From NCBI GenBank assembly GCA_020747015.1, contig JAGTJM010000013.1, positions 310,001 to 374,000 on the forward strand: a stretch of 64,000 bases of DNA, read 5' to 3'. The notes beneath the pieces are model-generated. The model was not told where the DNA came from. It saw only the letters and a program-made list of their open reading frames with translations, and did no database searches. This DNA comes from Pyrenochaeta sp. MPI-SDFR-AT-0127. Taxonomy: Eukaryota; Ascomycota; Dothideomycetes; Pleosporales; Cucurbitariaceae. Within the stretch, counting starts at the first letter, position 1. Every line of letters starts with the position of its first letter. The translations under genes were made by a program, and so were the position numbers. Shown one piece after another: positions 32,676 to 42,604 of this stretch.

Positions 32676-35630
32676 CTACACACCACTCCAACCCATATCC
32701 CCACCTTGTTGCTGTCCCTGTTGGCCCATACGCTGAGCCTGCTGCTGCGCTTGGCGCATCATCATCATCTGTTGCATCTGCTGCTGGTTCATTTGTCCCA
32801 TATTCATTCCTTGCATGCCCTGCGCACCTTGGACACCGCCCATGCTTTGCTGCATAGCCTGCATCTGAGCCACATTCATACCCTGCATGTTATTCACATT
32901 TCCCATGTTCATCTGGCCCATGTTCATGCCTTGCATATTATTCATCATGCCTTGTGGAATCTGACCACCTGCCTGCATGGCCTGTTGCCGCATAGCCATC
33001 ATCTGCTGCTGGCGGGCCTGATTAGCACGCTGCTGTTGAAGCATCTGCTGGTACTGTTGCATCTGCATCGGGTTTTGAACGTTCTGCATTGGATTCTGAA
33101 TGTTCTGCATTCCGTTCATCTGGTTTTGCACCTGGCCTTGCATAGCGGGATTCACTTGTTGCATTTGATGTTGTTGCTGTTGTTGTTGAGCCTGAGTCTC
33201 GCGAGTCTTGATGGCTAATTCGAGCTGCTGCATTTGTTGGATGTATTGTTGGGGAACATTTTGCCCACCGTAAGTTTGTAGGAGGTGCGCTTTGCGCTGC
33301 GTGTAGTGTTGTCGCATCTGTTGGATGCTCATATTAGCCATGTTCATGCCCTGCTGTTGGGGCATACCGCCTTGCGGTATACCCCCCTGCGGCGACATAT
33401 TTTGCATAGCTTGTTGCTGTTGACCTTGCTGTTGTTGCTGCTGTTGCTGCTGTTGCTGTTGCTGCTGCTGTTGCAGCTGGCGGAAATATTGTTGCGCGAG
33501 TTGCTGGCGATATGTTTGCGCATTTTGGCCCGGAGGAACTCCTTGCGATTGAATGTGCATAGTGGCCTTTTGTATGGCAACTTGTTGAAGCTGTTGATTA
33601 CCGGGAGATATGCCCTGTTGTTGCTGCTGCTGCTGTTGTTGGAGCTGTTGCATCCGCATACGCTGCATTTGCTGTTGATTCTGCAATTGCTGCATCTGCT
33701 CCGGAGTCATGTTCTGACCGGGTTGAGGAGTAAGGTTCATCATTGGTGTCTGTCCCTGCATTTGTATCGAGGGACTGCTCTGGTTCATACGGCTTGGAGT
33801 CGGCGTCATATTACGATTTGGCATAGATGGGTTCATGACAGGTGTGCCCTGAATCATCTGTGGTGTACCTGTTCGGCTAATATTCTGCTGTTGGCTCACG
33901 GTACGAGCCATTGGATGATGGGAAACTGCCGATGGAGGTCGAGCAGGGCTAGCAATAGCGTGATTTGAGGCGGTGGCAACCATTGGAGTGCCTCCAAGAG
34001 GATGAGAGGACTGCCCGCCAACTCTAGGAGAAGCCGCCGCGGCCGTCATAGGAGTTTGCTGCCGTACAACAGGGGAGAAATGAGTCTGGGTCGCCGACTG
34101 TGGCGTTTGTGAAAGCTGTACCGCAGTTGCATTTGACATCTGCTGCGCATGTGAAGCCGCCCGCAATGCATCATTCTGCTGCGTTTGATTCTGTTGCAGC
34201 TGTGCCTGCTGTTGGGCTTGCTGGCGAAGAAGTTGTTGCTGCCTTTCCAATAGTTCCGCCTGCTGTCTACTTGCTTCCATATCTCTCCTCTTTTGGGCCT
34301 CTGCCTCTGCTTGTGCCTGTCTCTTGGCCTGAGCAATACGGGCGTCTTCTTCTTTCTTTCGTCGTTCAGCTTCCTCATGGTTAGCTTTGATCGTTGCGAG
34401 AGTTTTGAAGCGTGAGAAAGTCTGCGAGTTTGCAGCCGCGCGTACTGCACCGTCGTCGTTTCCGCTTGCAGTAGAAGCCATAGTGGCCTGATGTTCGTCA
34501 CCTGCCAACATAAAGCGTTGCAGAGTCGCAGCATCGGCTTCATCGGCAGCCAGTTCAGCAGTAGTCCTCTTGCGAGCCTTTCGAGCAGGAGCAAGGTTCT
34601 GATTATTGGGGTGCGTCATGGCCTCCATCAGCGCAAGTGACTCTCCAAGGCTCTTAGTTGGCTCGAGATACAGCTTCGGACAAGTGGCATTGTAAAGTTC
34701 GGCCTCGAACTCGTGTACATTGCTGTCGTCCAGGACCATCTTCTGGCGCTTCGGGCTGGGTCCAGTAGGAAAGGTGGGGGTCGGAGGAACAGCGGTTAAA
34801 GGGGTCGGAGGCATACCCCCAGCTCGTCCAGCCGCCTGCATCCTCTTGAGGGTGGCAATATCTGGGACTGGAGTAGTGGCCAGTAACTGAATGTCAGTCA
34901 AGTGAGACTGGGCCGTCGGGAAAAGAACGACGGTCGTCACCTTCGCCCGCGCTGGCTGCTTCTGTAGTGTTCCGCTCTGGCCTGGAGCCGGCATGTTTTC
35001 CTTGTCCTCTTTGATCTCCGCATCCTTGCTCTGTGCCTCAGCCTGCCCAGCCTTCGCATCAGGTTTGGTGGATGGAAATGGCGCAAAAGGGGAGGGCGTG
35101 ATAAAGTTGTTGTAGTTATGAATAGAGAAGGCGCTCGTACCGCCCTCGCCGGTGCTGTTGGTATCGTCCTTTGGTTTAACACCGCTTGAGCGGTAGTCGT
35201 GGACCTCGACAATCAGACAATTGTCATACCAGGGTGTGTCCACGGCATAGAGGTCCTCGGACATGTTGTGGGGGACTACTTTGTCGCGGATGGCCTGGAG
35301 GAGTTCGCGCATAGGCGAAGCATACGAAAGCGTCTCTTGGGAGTCGTTTAGGCGAAAGTGCTTGGGATGCAAGTAGACGCGGAGAGAGGGCGGCTTCCCC
35401 TTGTGCTTTGCCAGGATGTCCTGCTGTGTGTAGACTGCGCAAATTGTTAGCTGCTGCGTTGCTGTTCCTGTCATTGGCGGCCGCATACCATAGCGCTTCG
35501 TCTCCTGCTTGACGCTTTCGTCCTCCATGTTGGGCGGTCTGGTACTGGCGCGTGCGACACCGGGCCGTTGAGACTCGCGGCGCAGACGGAGAGCCTGCGG
35601 TGGGCGAGCTGTTGCGACCGGGCCTGACAT
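32676..35630 (-). CDS. SPT20: SAGA complex subunit Spt20
   Basis: Two exons, 35630-35489 and 35434-32676, with a 54-nt intron, give 966 residues. After a short N-terminal extension, residues about 50-330 carry the Spt20 homology region (YTQQDILAKHKGKPPSLRVY, LHPKHFRLNDSQETLSY, DLYAVDTPWYDNCLIVEVHD). Spt20 is a core scaffold of the SAGA histone-acetyltransferase coactivator and acts in the nucleus. The remaining two thirds are low-complexity: a Lys/Arg/Glu-rich helical stretch (KKEEDARIAQAKRQAQAEAE) and then very long Gln/Met-rich runs, which are usual in fungal Spt20 and in human FAM48A. The intron is a multiple of three and has no stop, so retention would add 18 residues without breaking the frame; splicing is chosen because it joins KRY directly to VYTQQ. 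The opposite strand shows long Leu-rich open frames that are mere complements of the CAG/CAA repeats. Confidence 0.9.
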   Translation of the reverse strand: MSGPVATARPPQALRLRRESQRPGVARASTRPPNMEDESVKQETKRYGMRPPMTGTATQQLTICAVYTQQDILAKHKGKPPSLRVYLHPKHFRLNDSQETLSYASPMRELLQAIRDKVVPHNMSEDLYAVDTPWYDNCLIVEVHDYRSSGVKPKDDTNSTGEGGTSAFSIHNYNNFITPSPFAPFPSTKPDAKAGQAEAQSKDAEIKEDKENMPAPGQSGTLQKQPARAKVTTVVLFPTAQSHLTDIQLLATTPVPDIATLKRMQAAGRAGGMPPTPLTAVPPTPTFPTGPSPKRQKMVLDDSNVHEFEAELYNATCPKLYLEPTKSLGESLALMEAMTHPNNQNLAPARKARKRTTAELAADEADAATLQRFMLAGDEHQATMASTASGNDDGAVRAAANSQTFSRFKTLATIKANHEEAERRKKEEDARIAQAKRQAQAEAEAQKRRDMEASRQQAELLERQQQLLRQQAQQQAQLQQNQTQQNDALRAASHAQQMSNATAVQLSQTPQSATQTHFSPVVRQQTPMTAAAASPRVGGQSSHPLGGTPMVATASNHAIASPARPPSAVSHHPMARTVSQQQNISRTGTPQMIQGTPVMNPSMPNRNMTPTPSRMNQSSPSIQMQGQTPMMNLTPQPGQNMTPEQMQQLQNQQQMQRMRMQQLQQQQQQQQQGISPGNQQLQQVAIQKATMHIQSQGVPPGQNAQTYRQQLAQQYFRQLQQQQQQQQQQQQQQQQGQQQQAMQNMSPQGGIPQGGMPQQQGMNMANMSIQQMRQHYTQRKAHLLQTYGGQNVPQQYIQQMQQLELAIKTRETQAQQQQQQHQMQQVNPAMQGQVQNQMNGMQNIQNPMQNVQNPMQMQQYQQMLQQQRANQARQQQMMAMRQQAMQAGGQIPQGMMNNMQGMNMGQMNMGNVNNMQGMNVAQMQAMQQSMGGVQGAQGMQGMNMGQMNQQQMQQMMMMRQAQQQAQRMGQQGQQQGGDMGWSGV
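33426..33475 (-). repeat. CAG/CAA trinucleotide tract coding for polyglutamine in Spt20
   Basis: About 17 consecutive glutamine codons, mostly CAG and CAA interspersed, lie in the C-terminal half of the Spt20 gene. Shorter glutamine runs flank it at about 33170-33190 and 33613-33643. Such tracts vary in length between strains. Confidence 0.85.
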
Positions 35631-36231
35631 GATGTTGTTGGAGCTTGTGAGTTATTCGGTGGGGCAGCGGTGGGACGGGGACTCCGCCTGGGGAACCTGA
35701 GCCGACTGTAGTGAGGTCAAGCGACGTCAGAGGGCCGGCGCAAAGACGCGCACGAAGCCCTTTATGGAGTGCGACAAAGTCAAAGAGGGCGCGACTCGAG
35801 ATGCAGGCAGGGTCTTATTGGAGAGGGTGCAGACGCGTGGGAGATGGGGGGACGTGATGTTTGCTGATGATTGCAGCGATGCGCTGCCTTGCGACGCCTT
35901 GGCGCGGAGACCCGGACCCTGAGTTTCATCACTTCCACGTGATGGTATCCTTCACCAATGGCATCGTTGTCGATGGTCTTGGCCGTGAAACTTCAATGCA
36001 ATTCTAGAAGTGTACGACGACGCCAGACATCAGGATCAATGGGATCACATACGCACTCACTTGAGCATACACATTAATATCACAGACACGCACACCAAGC
36101 AGAGAAGACCAAACTCTCCCATCCAATGTGCATTACTCGAGCTAGCTTTAAACAGAAACCAGATGCAAACCTTTGACAAACCCTATATCAAGCTCGAGGT
36201 GGCTACGGCTAAGCCAACCATCCGGCAGATC
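35631..36231. other. Intergenic region between SPT20 start and HSP20 stop
   Basis: The segment next to 35631 should be the SPT20 promoter; the rest is the 3' side of the small heat-shock gene. No gene is supported. Confidence 0.45.
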
Positions 36232-37293
36232 CTACTCAATGTCCACCTTCCTGACCTCGACGTATCCAGAGTCGAGCTTAGGTACCTCGACCCTCAATAC
36301 ACCATCTTCCAACTTTGCGGTGATACCATCAGCATCAATATGTGCCGGGCTCGCGCGTGTGCCTAAGCGAATCTTCCTCTCGAAAGCCCCAACCTTCCTC
36401 TCGTTCATAGCTAGCGTTTTCAAGAATTCTTCATCGCCAGGACGATAAATGACGCCAGCTACTGACAGCTCACTCTTCTCCGCGTCCCAATTGACGCCAA
36501 CATCTTCCTTCTTCGCACCAGGGAGGGAGACGTGTACGACAAAGGCAGATTCCGTGTCGAAGATATCGGCCTCGGGGGCGTGATCTTCTGTGTCGTTGTT
36601 CGCAGTCTTCGTGCTGGGATGGTTCTCTGTGAACAGATTCCAAAAGTTCGCCGCCGCCGCCGCCGAAGGGTCGAACATACTTCCGGGGCCACCGAAGCCG
36701 CCTCCGCGACCCCATGGACCCCAGTGTCCGCGACCACGGTGATGAGGAGGCCCATGACGAGGGCCAAAGCCTCCTCGTCCACAACGTCCACTGAAGCCTC
36801 CAGGGCCTCCAGGGCCCCCGAAGCCGAAGCCGAAGCCACCTGGGCCACCTGGGCCACCTGGGCCGCATCGGTTGCGTCGACCGCCACAACGTCCATGACG
36901 ACCTCGGCCATGAGAGCGGCCTTCATTGTCAGAGCCGGAGTGGCCAGAGGGCCCTTCGCCGTTATCATTGTCATTCTTTTCGTTCTCCATATCTACGTCT
37001 TTTTCCTTGTTCTTCTCGCTGGACTCCTCATCATGATTTTGAGGTGGGGGACCCTGCGGGGGAGGGCCACGGTGAGGCATTCCTTGTCCGCCGCCGAAGA
37101 ATTGACCCCAACCCCAGGGCCCGAAGGCAGGTGGTCCATGACGCTCTTCGTGGTCATCATCGTGCTCGTGCTCATGTTCGTTCTCTTCCTTGCGGTTCGA
37201 GGAGAAGAAAGGATGTTGGTTTCCTTGTTGCTCTAGGCTGGCAATAAAGTCCCAGAAGGGAGCAGATTCATTCATGTATGTAACTGATGGCAT
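36232..37293 (-). CDS. Small heat-shock protein (HSP20/alpha-crystallin) with long Gly/His/Asp-rich insert
   Basis: Single exon, 353 residues from the ATG at 37293; the frame is open for 32 more codons upstream, but those residues do not look like an HSP20 N-terminus. An alternative start is the Met seven residues on (MNESAPFWDFIASL). The first 20 residues carry the hydrophobic FWDFI segment. A long disordered middle (about 35-230) follows, first Glu/His/Asp-rich, then Gly/Pro/Arg/Cys-rich with GGPGGPGGFGFGFGG. The C-terminal alpha-crystallin domain (about 250-350) is intact: AFVVHVSLPGAKKEDVGV, DAEKSELSVAGVIYRPG and KLEDGVLRVEVPK. The family holds unfolding proteins in solution under stress as large oligomers. 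Most small HSPs are 150-240 residues, so the insert is unusual in size. No clear array of heat-shock elements was seen upstream. Confidence 0.88.
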   Translation of the reverse strand: MPSVTYMNESAPFWDFIASLEQQGNQHPFFSSNRKEENEHEHEHDDDHEERHGPPAFGPWGWGQFFGGGQGMPHRGPPPQGPPPQNHDEESSEKNKEKDVDMENEKNDNDNGEGPSGHSGSDNEGRSHGRGRHGRCGGRRNRCGPGGPGGPGGFGFGFGGPGGPGGFSGRCGRGGFGPRHGPPHHRGRGHWGPWGRGGGFGGPGSMFDPSAAAAANFWNLFTENHPSTKTANNDTEDHAPEADIFDTESAFVVHVSLPGAKKEDVGVNWDAEKSELSVAGVIYRPGDEEFLKTLAMNERKVGAFERKIRLGTRASPAHIDADGITAKLEDGVLRVEVPKLDSGYVEVRKVDIE

Positions 37294-38365
37294 GTTTATC
37301 GATATAGTGGGATAATGAAATGTGAGAGTTGTAGATGCAAAAAAGAAATCGTCATAGTCTACCTTTTTCGGTGTCTTATACACATTCAATATCTCCAGGC
37401 ATCAAGAAGCACGTGCAAGCATACGTATGTTCACCCCCTCTTTGCCTTCTCGCCACGCACACATGCTGTGGCGTGAACCGCACCATCTGAATTGCAGGGC
37501 CAATAGCCTGCTAGAATTCGAGGTTAGACGAAACGTGCAGAAGGCGCTCGAAGAGTCATGAAAGATAGCCTTCTCTGCCGTGTCTCTAGAACGTGTAAGA
37601 TCAAGCCTTGAGCAGGCAGGAAGTGGTTGCGCGTCCTGCTATTGAAACGAATTGAGTGTGGCCGTCGGGCAGGTCGGTGCTTGAAAACCTCCGATGTGGC
37701 GACAACAGCTACGTTGGCTATGATTTGCCCGTTGACAGGAGTTCTACATGTTTCTCGGACATGATAAGATGTCCCGGGTGATTTTCTGTCGTCCGAGGCG
37801 CATCTTGGAGAGTAAATGGACTGGAAATGGAACTGCGCAAGAGACAAGTTGCTTCGAAGATTGGACATGTGTACGAAAACTTTGACACAACATAGAGGAA
37901 GAGGATGAATCTTACGCAAATGTTATGGGAAAACATGCTAGGTTTTCTCTCCAGTGAGCAACAGGTGAGGGAAAAAAAATCACTGAATATTGTGGAGTCT
38001 TGGGAGTAATGTCGAACCACAGCGGACTATGGCGCTTTTCTACGATTGCGATAGCAAGTTATTCGGGAGCCAAAAGCTAGCGGAACCTAAGACAAAGACG
38101 ATGAAAGTTGAGAGTGGATGCGATGGTGCATAAGGCTGAGTGAGCGTTGGTGGCGAGATGTTTGAAGGCAAGCGCGATGTGGGGGGAGGGGTAGCTGCAG
38201 CTGCCATTATCCCTCAGAGAGCTTCCCATGACGCCATAAGAAACCGTCCTCCAACTTGCCCCGCCAGAGCACTTTTCAAACCATATACACCAATTTTCAG
38301 CGCCAGTTACTCGTCCATATACAGCCTAAGAATTGCGAAATACCCAATTGTACACACCACTCACC
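37294..38365. other. Divergent intergenic region, HSP20 / SRPBCC gene
   Basis: About 1.07 kb between two divergent starts. It should hold both promoters. No gene, RNA or clear operator is seen. Plus-strand sequence before 38366 is C/A rich, as in fungal leaders. Confidence 0.45.
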
Positions 38366-38996
38366 ATGTCTGGAGCCATCCCCACCTCAACCTCAGTCAG
38401 CGAGTCGGCTGTAATTGTACGCGATGTTCCAGCCAATATATTTACGTGAAACTTAGACTGACCTCGAATCTGCAATAACAGGAGGCATCTTTCAGCGATG
38501 TTTGGCATCTGATCAAGCTCCAGGACTTCAGCAAGTTCTGGTCGAAACTCGAGAAGAGCGAGTGGGTCAAGGGCGCCTCTGAGGAGACTGACATTGTCAA
38601 ATGGACATTCAAGGATGGCGCGGTCCTTGAAGTGAAGCAGGAGGAGCACTCGGTCAGTCCGACTCTACGCAAAGACGCTTCAGGACAAGAAGCTAAATGC
38701 AGGGGGTTTAGTCCATCGACCACTTCATCACATACAGTGTAATTTCGTCCCAGCCCGAGCTCTCCTACTCGTCTGTTGTCTCGACCATCCGAGTGTATCC
38801 GGTTACCTCAGGCACACATGAGGGACAGACTTTCATCACATGGACCGGCAATTTCTCTAGCGATGCTGATGCGAGTATGTATCACACCCTCAAACGATTG
38901 ACCCTTTACTGAGAATATGGAGGTGTGATCCAGGACGCTAAGTTCAAGCGCCGCGAGGCCCTCCAAGATCTTGCCCAGGTCGCTTCCAAGAAATAG
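38366..38996 (+). CDS. Small SRPBCC (Bet v1/polyketide-cyclase-like) fold protein
   Basis: Four exons, 38366-38416, 38482-38652, 38712-38874 and 38923-38996 (introns 65, 59 and 48 nt), give 152 residues. The start reads MSGAIPTSTSVSESA, followed by EASFSDVWHLIKLQDFSKFW, DIVKWTFKDGAVLEVKQEEH, SIDHFITYSVISSQPELSYS, VSTIRVYPVTSGTHEGQTFI and TWTGNFSSDADA. This is the helix-grip pattern of SRPBCC proteins related to plant Bet v1 and bacterial polyketide cyclases, which bind a lipid or hydrophobic ligand in a cavity. The length is usual for the family. No signal peptide is present, so it is probably cytosolic. The ligand and function in fungi are unknown. Splice sites are all GT..AG and the last exon contributes only 24 residues plus the stop. 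Confidence 0.8.
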
Positions 38997-40394
38997 GCCT
39001 CCAATAGCAAGCACAGGAACAATGTCCTCACAGGCCGGGGCGACCATGTCGGTCTTCTTGCCCTCTGCTCTCAGACATTCGAGCACGAACGAATGCAATG
39101 ATGGATGGCGTTAGGCATTAACGCAAGCCCGTGTTTCATTATGATGATCTTACAACAAAAGAAACTGAAATACATCGCGGAGTCATATACTTGTAGGGTC
39201 AAGATCAATTTCCAATATTATAAGTTGCAGGTGACTCGAGCGCTTTTCGACCGAATCACTACTTTAAACATAATGCTAAATACGACCAATACAAGAAATC
39301 TTTTAGGAAACCCCCCGGCTTGGTATGTCTCTCATTTACCCAAGTTGAGGCTAAATTGCGTGTGACCCTGTGGGCGGGAGGGCCGCATCACAGCCGAGAT
39401 TTCCCGCATGCGGGAGAATACGCGAGCCCACCCTTTCACGGTATTCCTTCCTATCCTGAAATACTGGCTGGGCGCTCGCAGTCAGTTGTTCCAGTTCCAA
39501 TTCCTTCTCCTAGCTTGACAACATGAAGTGTCTTACATCATATAACTGACAATACACAACAACCATTTCAGATTGTGGAAGACGGGTAAGCTTCAAGCAC
39601 TAATATCTAGCAATACCGCGTAAGGTCTCACATGATGACTAACATTCATATTGGTTTGTTCAGTCGATTCTGTGAGAAAATTCAATGGCACAAGATCATA
39701 GTTAGGCTTTACTGCCCCACAACACAAGTGCACAATATCTCTTTGATGTGGATACTAGACATACATTGATTCATTCACTCGGTAACCTAGCCGTCTAGAG
39801 TATCAAAATCATAGCTAGACTTTATTGCCTGATGCTATTGTGACGAATCTCAGGTTCAGAGTTGGTAACATAGTCACCTGAACCTCTTCAGCCCATAATA
39901 CTAGCTCTCAATGGTGGCATAAGAGAAGGGCCAAGCTTAAAGTTCTGATAGCCTACACTGAATGTTCTCTTTAGGTTACTTCAAATTTCACAGAACCTTG
40001 TTCACTCGGGGTCTAACCCCCTACAGAATCTGGAGATCAGAGCCAAGTGCTATAGCATACTTGTGATCTATCAACCACATGCTCTGCTTCACTGGGCAAC
40101 GTTTCGTTAATAGCCAGAATGTGTTCGGCGCCGAAGTTCGTTCGGACATATAGCGGACAGATCAAGCAGCCATATTGAGGAATGCGTATATAAAGGCATC
40201 AAGAGACTCACAATGAAAGGCCCACAAGATAGAACAACTTCTATTCTCATACACTCATTCGCACATCATATTGCTTATATTTTCAACCAGGATGTTTACC
40301 CAGGGCCTCGTCTGGATTGCCTGGTGCCTTGTAGTGAGGTGAATCTCTGTGGCATTGCAGGCAGCCAACCACAACTGACGAGTCAAGTAGCACC
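38997..40394. other. Gene-poor tract with a degenerate internal duplication
   Basis: No gene is recognised. Two similar 25-nt segments occur at 39692-39716 and 39805-39829; they differ at 4 positions, 3 of them C/T or G/A transitions. The rest has no assignable feature. A TATATAAA-like AT element occurs at about 40188-40196, roughly 200 nt ahead of the orphan gene start. Confidence 0.45.
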
Positions 40395-41046
40395 ATGGCC
40401 ACTCCGACACCTCCCAAGCCGCAATCTTGGATGGCCATTGATCCAATCCCCGTATCCAAGGCTGAGGGTGTAGCCCTCAATTCTAAAGACCTGAATGCGC
40501 GGATGGCCCAAGGTTAGTCCACTCTAATCCTCCGCACCAATGAGAGGTACTAACATCTCACCAGGGGGAACCCCAAGCTTTGCTCCTACGATATTCGATG
40601 AACTGATTGATGCAAACATTGTCATTGCGCCGCCGTGGGGTATGCGTTAGTTCGCCCTACTTTCGTCTATTTACTCATGAGGATTAACTTCCATTTCGAT
40701 GCAGCTGAGGGATTTCCTGGAGGCAGTGATGACTCTAGCGATGACTCGCAGGGTATTGTTCCATCTCCTGGCAGCGCACCTGTATCTCCAGGTACACCAA
40801 ATCTTGGTAAGACTACCACTTCACTACCACTAAGCTAGGACCCCTGTGATACTGACGACTAAAGGATTAGGAATGCCTGCAAACATGCCTGTAACTAGTA
40901 TTTCCCCATCGGTCAATCCTGCCATGCCAAATTTGGCTTTCCCAGTAACTGAGCCACCTGCTATGAATGTTCCTCCTCCTCCGATGGACTTGTCGGCTTG
41001 GGCAAGGCAGCTGGAATTACTTGCTATGATCATGCGAGAGCTTTGA
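40395..41046 (+). CDS. Small orphan protein of four exons
   Basis: Four exons, 40395-40512, 40565-40639, 40705-40806 and 40865-41046 (introns 52, 65 and 58 nt, all GT..AG with good donors GTTAGT, GTATGC and GTAAGA), give 158 residues in phase. None of the exons shows as a long open frame alone, which is why a simple scan misses it. An in-frame stop precedes the first exon, so the ATG at 40395 is the first possible start unless another exon lies upstream. The protein begins MATPTPPKPQSWMAIDPIPV, has an Asp/Ser-rich middle (GGSDDSSDDSQGIVPSPGS), a Pro/Met/Asn-rich segment and a helical end SAWARQLELLAMIMREL. No signal peptide, membrane helix or known domain is seen. It lies in otherwise gene-poor DNA. 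The exon logic is strong; the function is unknown and a pseudogene cannot be excluded. Confidence 0.65.
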
Positions 41047-42604
41047 GGGGCATTTTTAGTTAATTGAAACGGTTCTTTTGCTTTTCCGCGAGTCGATATT
41101 GTCTTAGGAACGTTGAGCGCACAACGGTTTGTCTTATCTTGGAGGTTGCGAGTATTCACAGTTGTAATTGGCCCCCCGTTCGTCAGAGTGCATGCAGACG
41201 CTTCTTACATTCACTACATACAATTTTATCTTCTTTGTCCTCGACATGTGCACAATCAGCAAAATTTCTTTCTTCAAGTCCGGGCAGTTTATTCAAAAGC
41301 TCAACAAATTATATGTGTTACTCGTGAACATTGTCCGTATGCGTGAACCAAAACTGTAGTATTGACAGCAATAGTAAGAAATTCAACATACGGTTGGGGG
41401 GGCGAGCACCTGCGATAGATAACAGTCTGCAGAAGTACATATTCAATTTTGGTTACTGTCCTAGATAATGAGTAGCGCGAGTCTGCTATGTCTGTGAAAG
41501 ATTGCTAGAGTTCTCGTTTCGCAACTTCTATTAATATCCCACAATCCTGTATCATCTCATACAACGCCAACACGGATTGGTCAGACCTCTAGCGCAGTAT
41601 CGCTAAAAACCGCGTGAAGATAAAGGATACTATGAGACCTGGACACTATTGCGCAATCTGCTTTACAAGCTGAGTTCTACGCGGGTCTGCCCAAATCAGA
41701 GCTTGAGCATTCTATACTATTAACTATGGCAATTGTCAGTACTGCGAGCGGGCAGCTGAGCTTACTGCCTTCAATGGTCGGGCTGGGAAAGCATTGTAGA
41801 CTCGCCTAATTGGCTCAACTCTCAGGGCACCAAAAACTTACTCGTGTAGTATCGTGCAGAATCGAAGCTTACAACCTGTGTCAGGCAAGACAGCCAAAAG
41901 AGAGAATTGTTGGTCAAGTGAGTAGTGAAGGTTACGCCAAGACTGGTCTAAGCTAATGGTGACGGGTTAATGTTACAATCATACTGTAGGGGAATCATTG
42001 ATAAATTGTCTTGGTATTATATCTTTCCAATCTTTAAACAAACGTTCAAATGGTCGCCGATTCAAAGCAACGCCCATACTGACACTCTGTACATGGAGCT
42101 TCTGGGAGCAGATGTCCAGATGATTTTGGGCCAGGATGAAGAGTGGTTACGTAAATGCCGTGTATTTAAGGTCGCATCGGAGATCGCGAACGCCATGGTC
42201 CAAAGAACGAGACTTGGCGTCAAAATTTTCATGGCCATCACGGACCCTGCAAGCAATGATTACTCGTGATGCTGGGAGGGATCTGTGAAGGCGCAATCTA
42301 ATCTTATCAGATCCACATTTCCTGTGCCAAGCCTGAATGTTATTGGACAACCACTTTTACTATTGCTCGTATTAGGAGTTGCATGCCGGTTCTTCACCTG
42401 GATATCGCGGCATAGAAGTCACTAGCCGCAGGACCCTGTGTGAAATCGGAATCTTATCAATCTTTTGCACGTGGCGATGGCTCGGATTTAAGTACTTTGC
42501 CCTTGCTCTTCATTAAATTGATCATCGCGTTCGGATCTACTCTATAATTTATCAACAGATAGTCTCACACACACTTGTGGTGTTGTGGCCTTGCGTCCTC
42601 CAGT
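41047..42604. other. Intergenic region upstream of the siderophore transporter
   Basis: About 1.56 kb. An open frame at 41970-42269 (plus) reads MELLGADVQMILGQDEEWLR and ends within a hundred residues; it has no start context or splice partners I could confirm. The last 300 bp should be the transporter promoter and contains the SRE-type GATA site listed next. Confidence 0.45.
42304..42312 (-). promoter_or_regulatory. Putative iron-regulatory GATA site (ATCWGATAA class)
   Basis: The plus strand reads TTATCAGAT, which is the reverse complement of ATCTGATAA. This matches the published consensus ATCWGATAA bound by fungal iron-responsive GATA repressors (SreA, SRE1). It lies 293 nt ahead of the start of the siderophore transporter. 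A single 9-mer of this degeneracy is expected about once per 64 kb by chance, and two more copies occur at non-promoter positions in this window, so the support is location, not rarity. Confidence 0.5.

Noticed and set aside
32706..33968. Long Leu/His-rich plus-strand open frames opposite SPT20
   Set aside because: They are the complement of the CAG/CAA/ATG-rich glutamine and methionine codons of Spt20; repetitive composition keeps the opposite frame open. They have no domain, splice sites or start context.
41970..42269. 100-codon plus-strand frame that faintly resembles a piece of cytochrome P450 (NEEWL-like DEEWLRK)
   Set aside because: Too short, no haem-binding or ExxR motif, no flanking exons. 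The likeness rests on a few residues.
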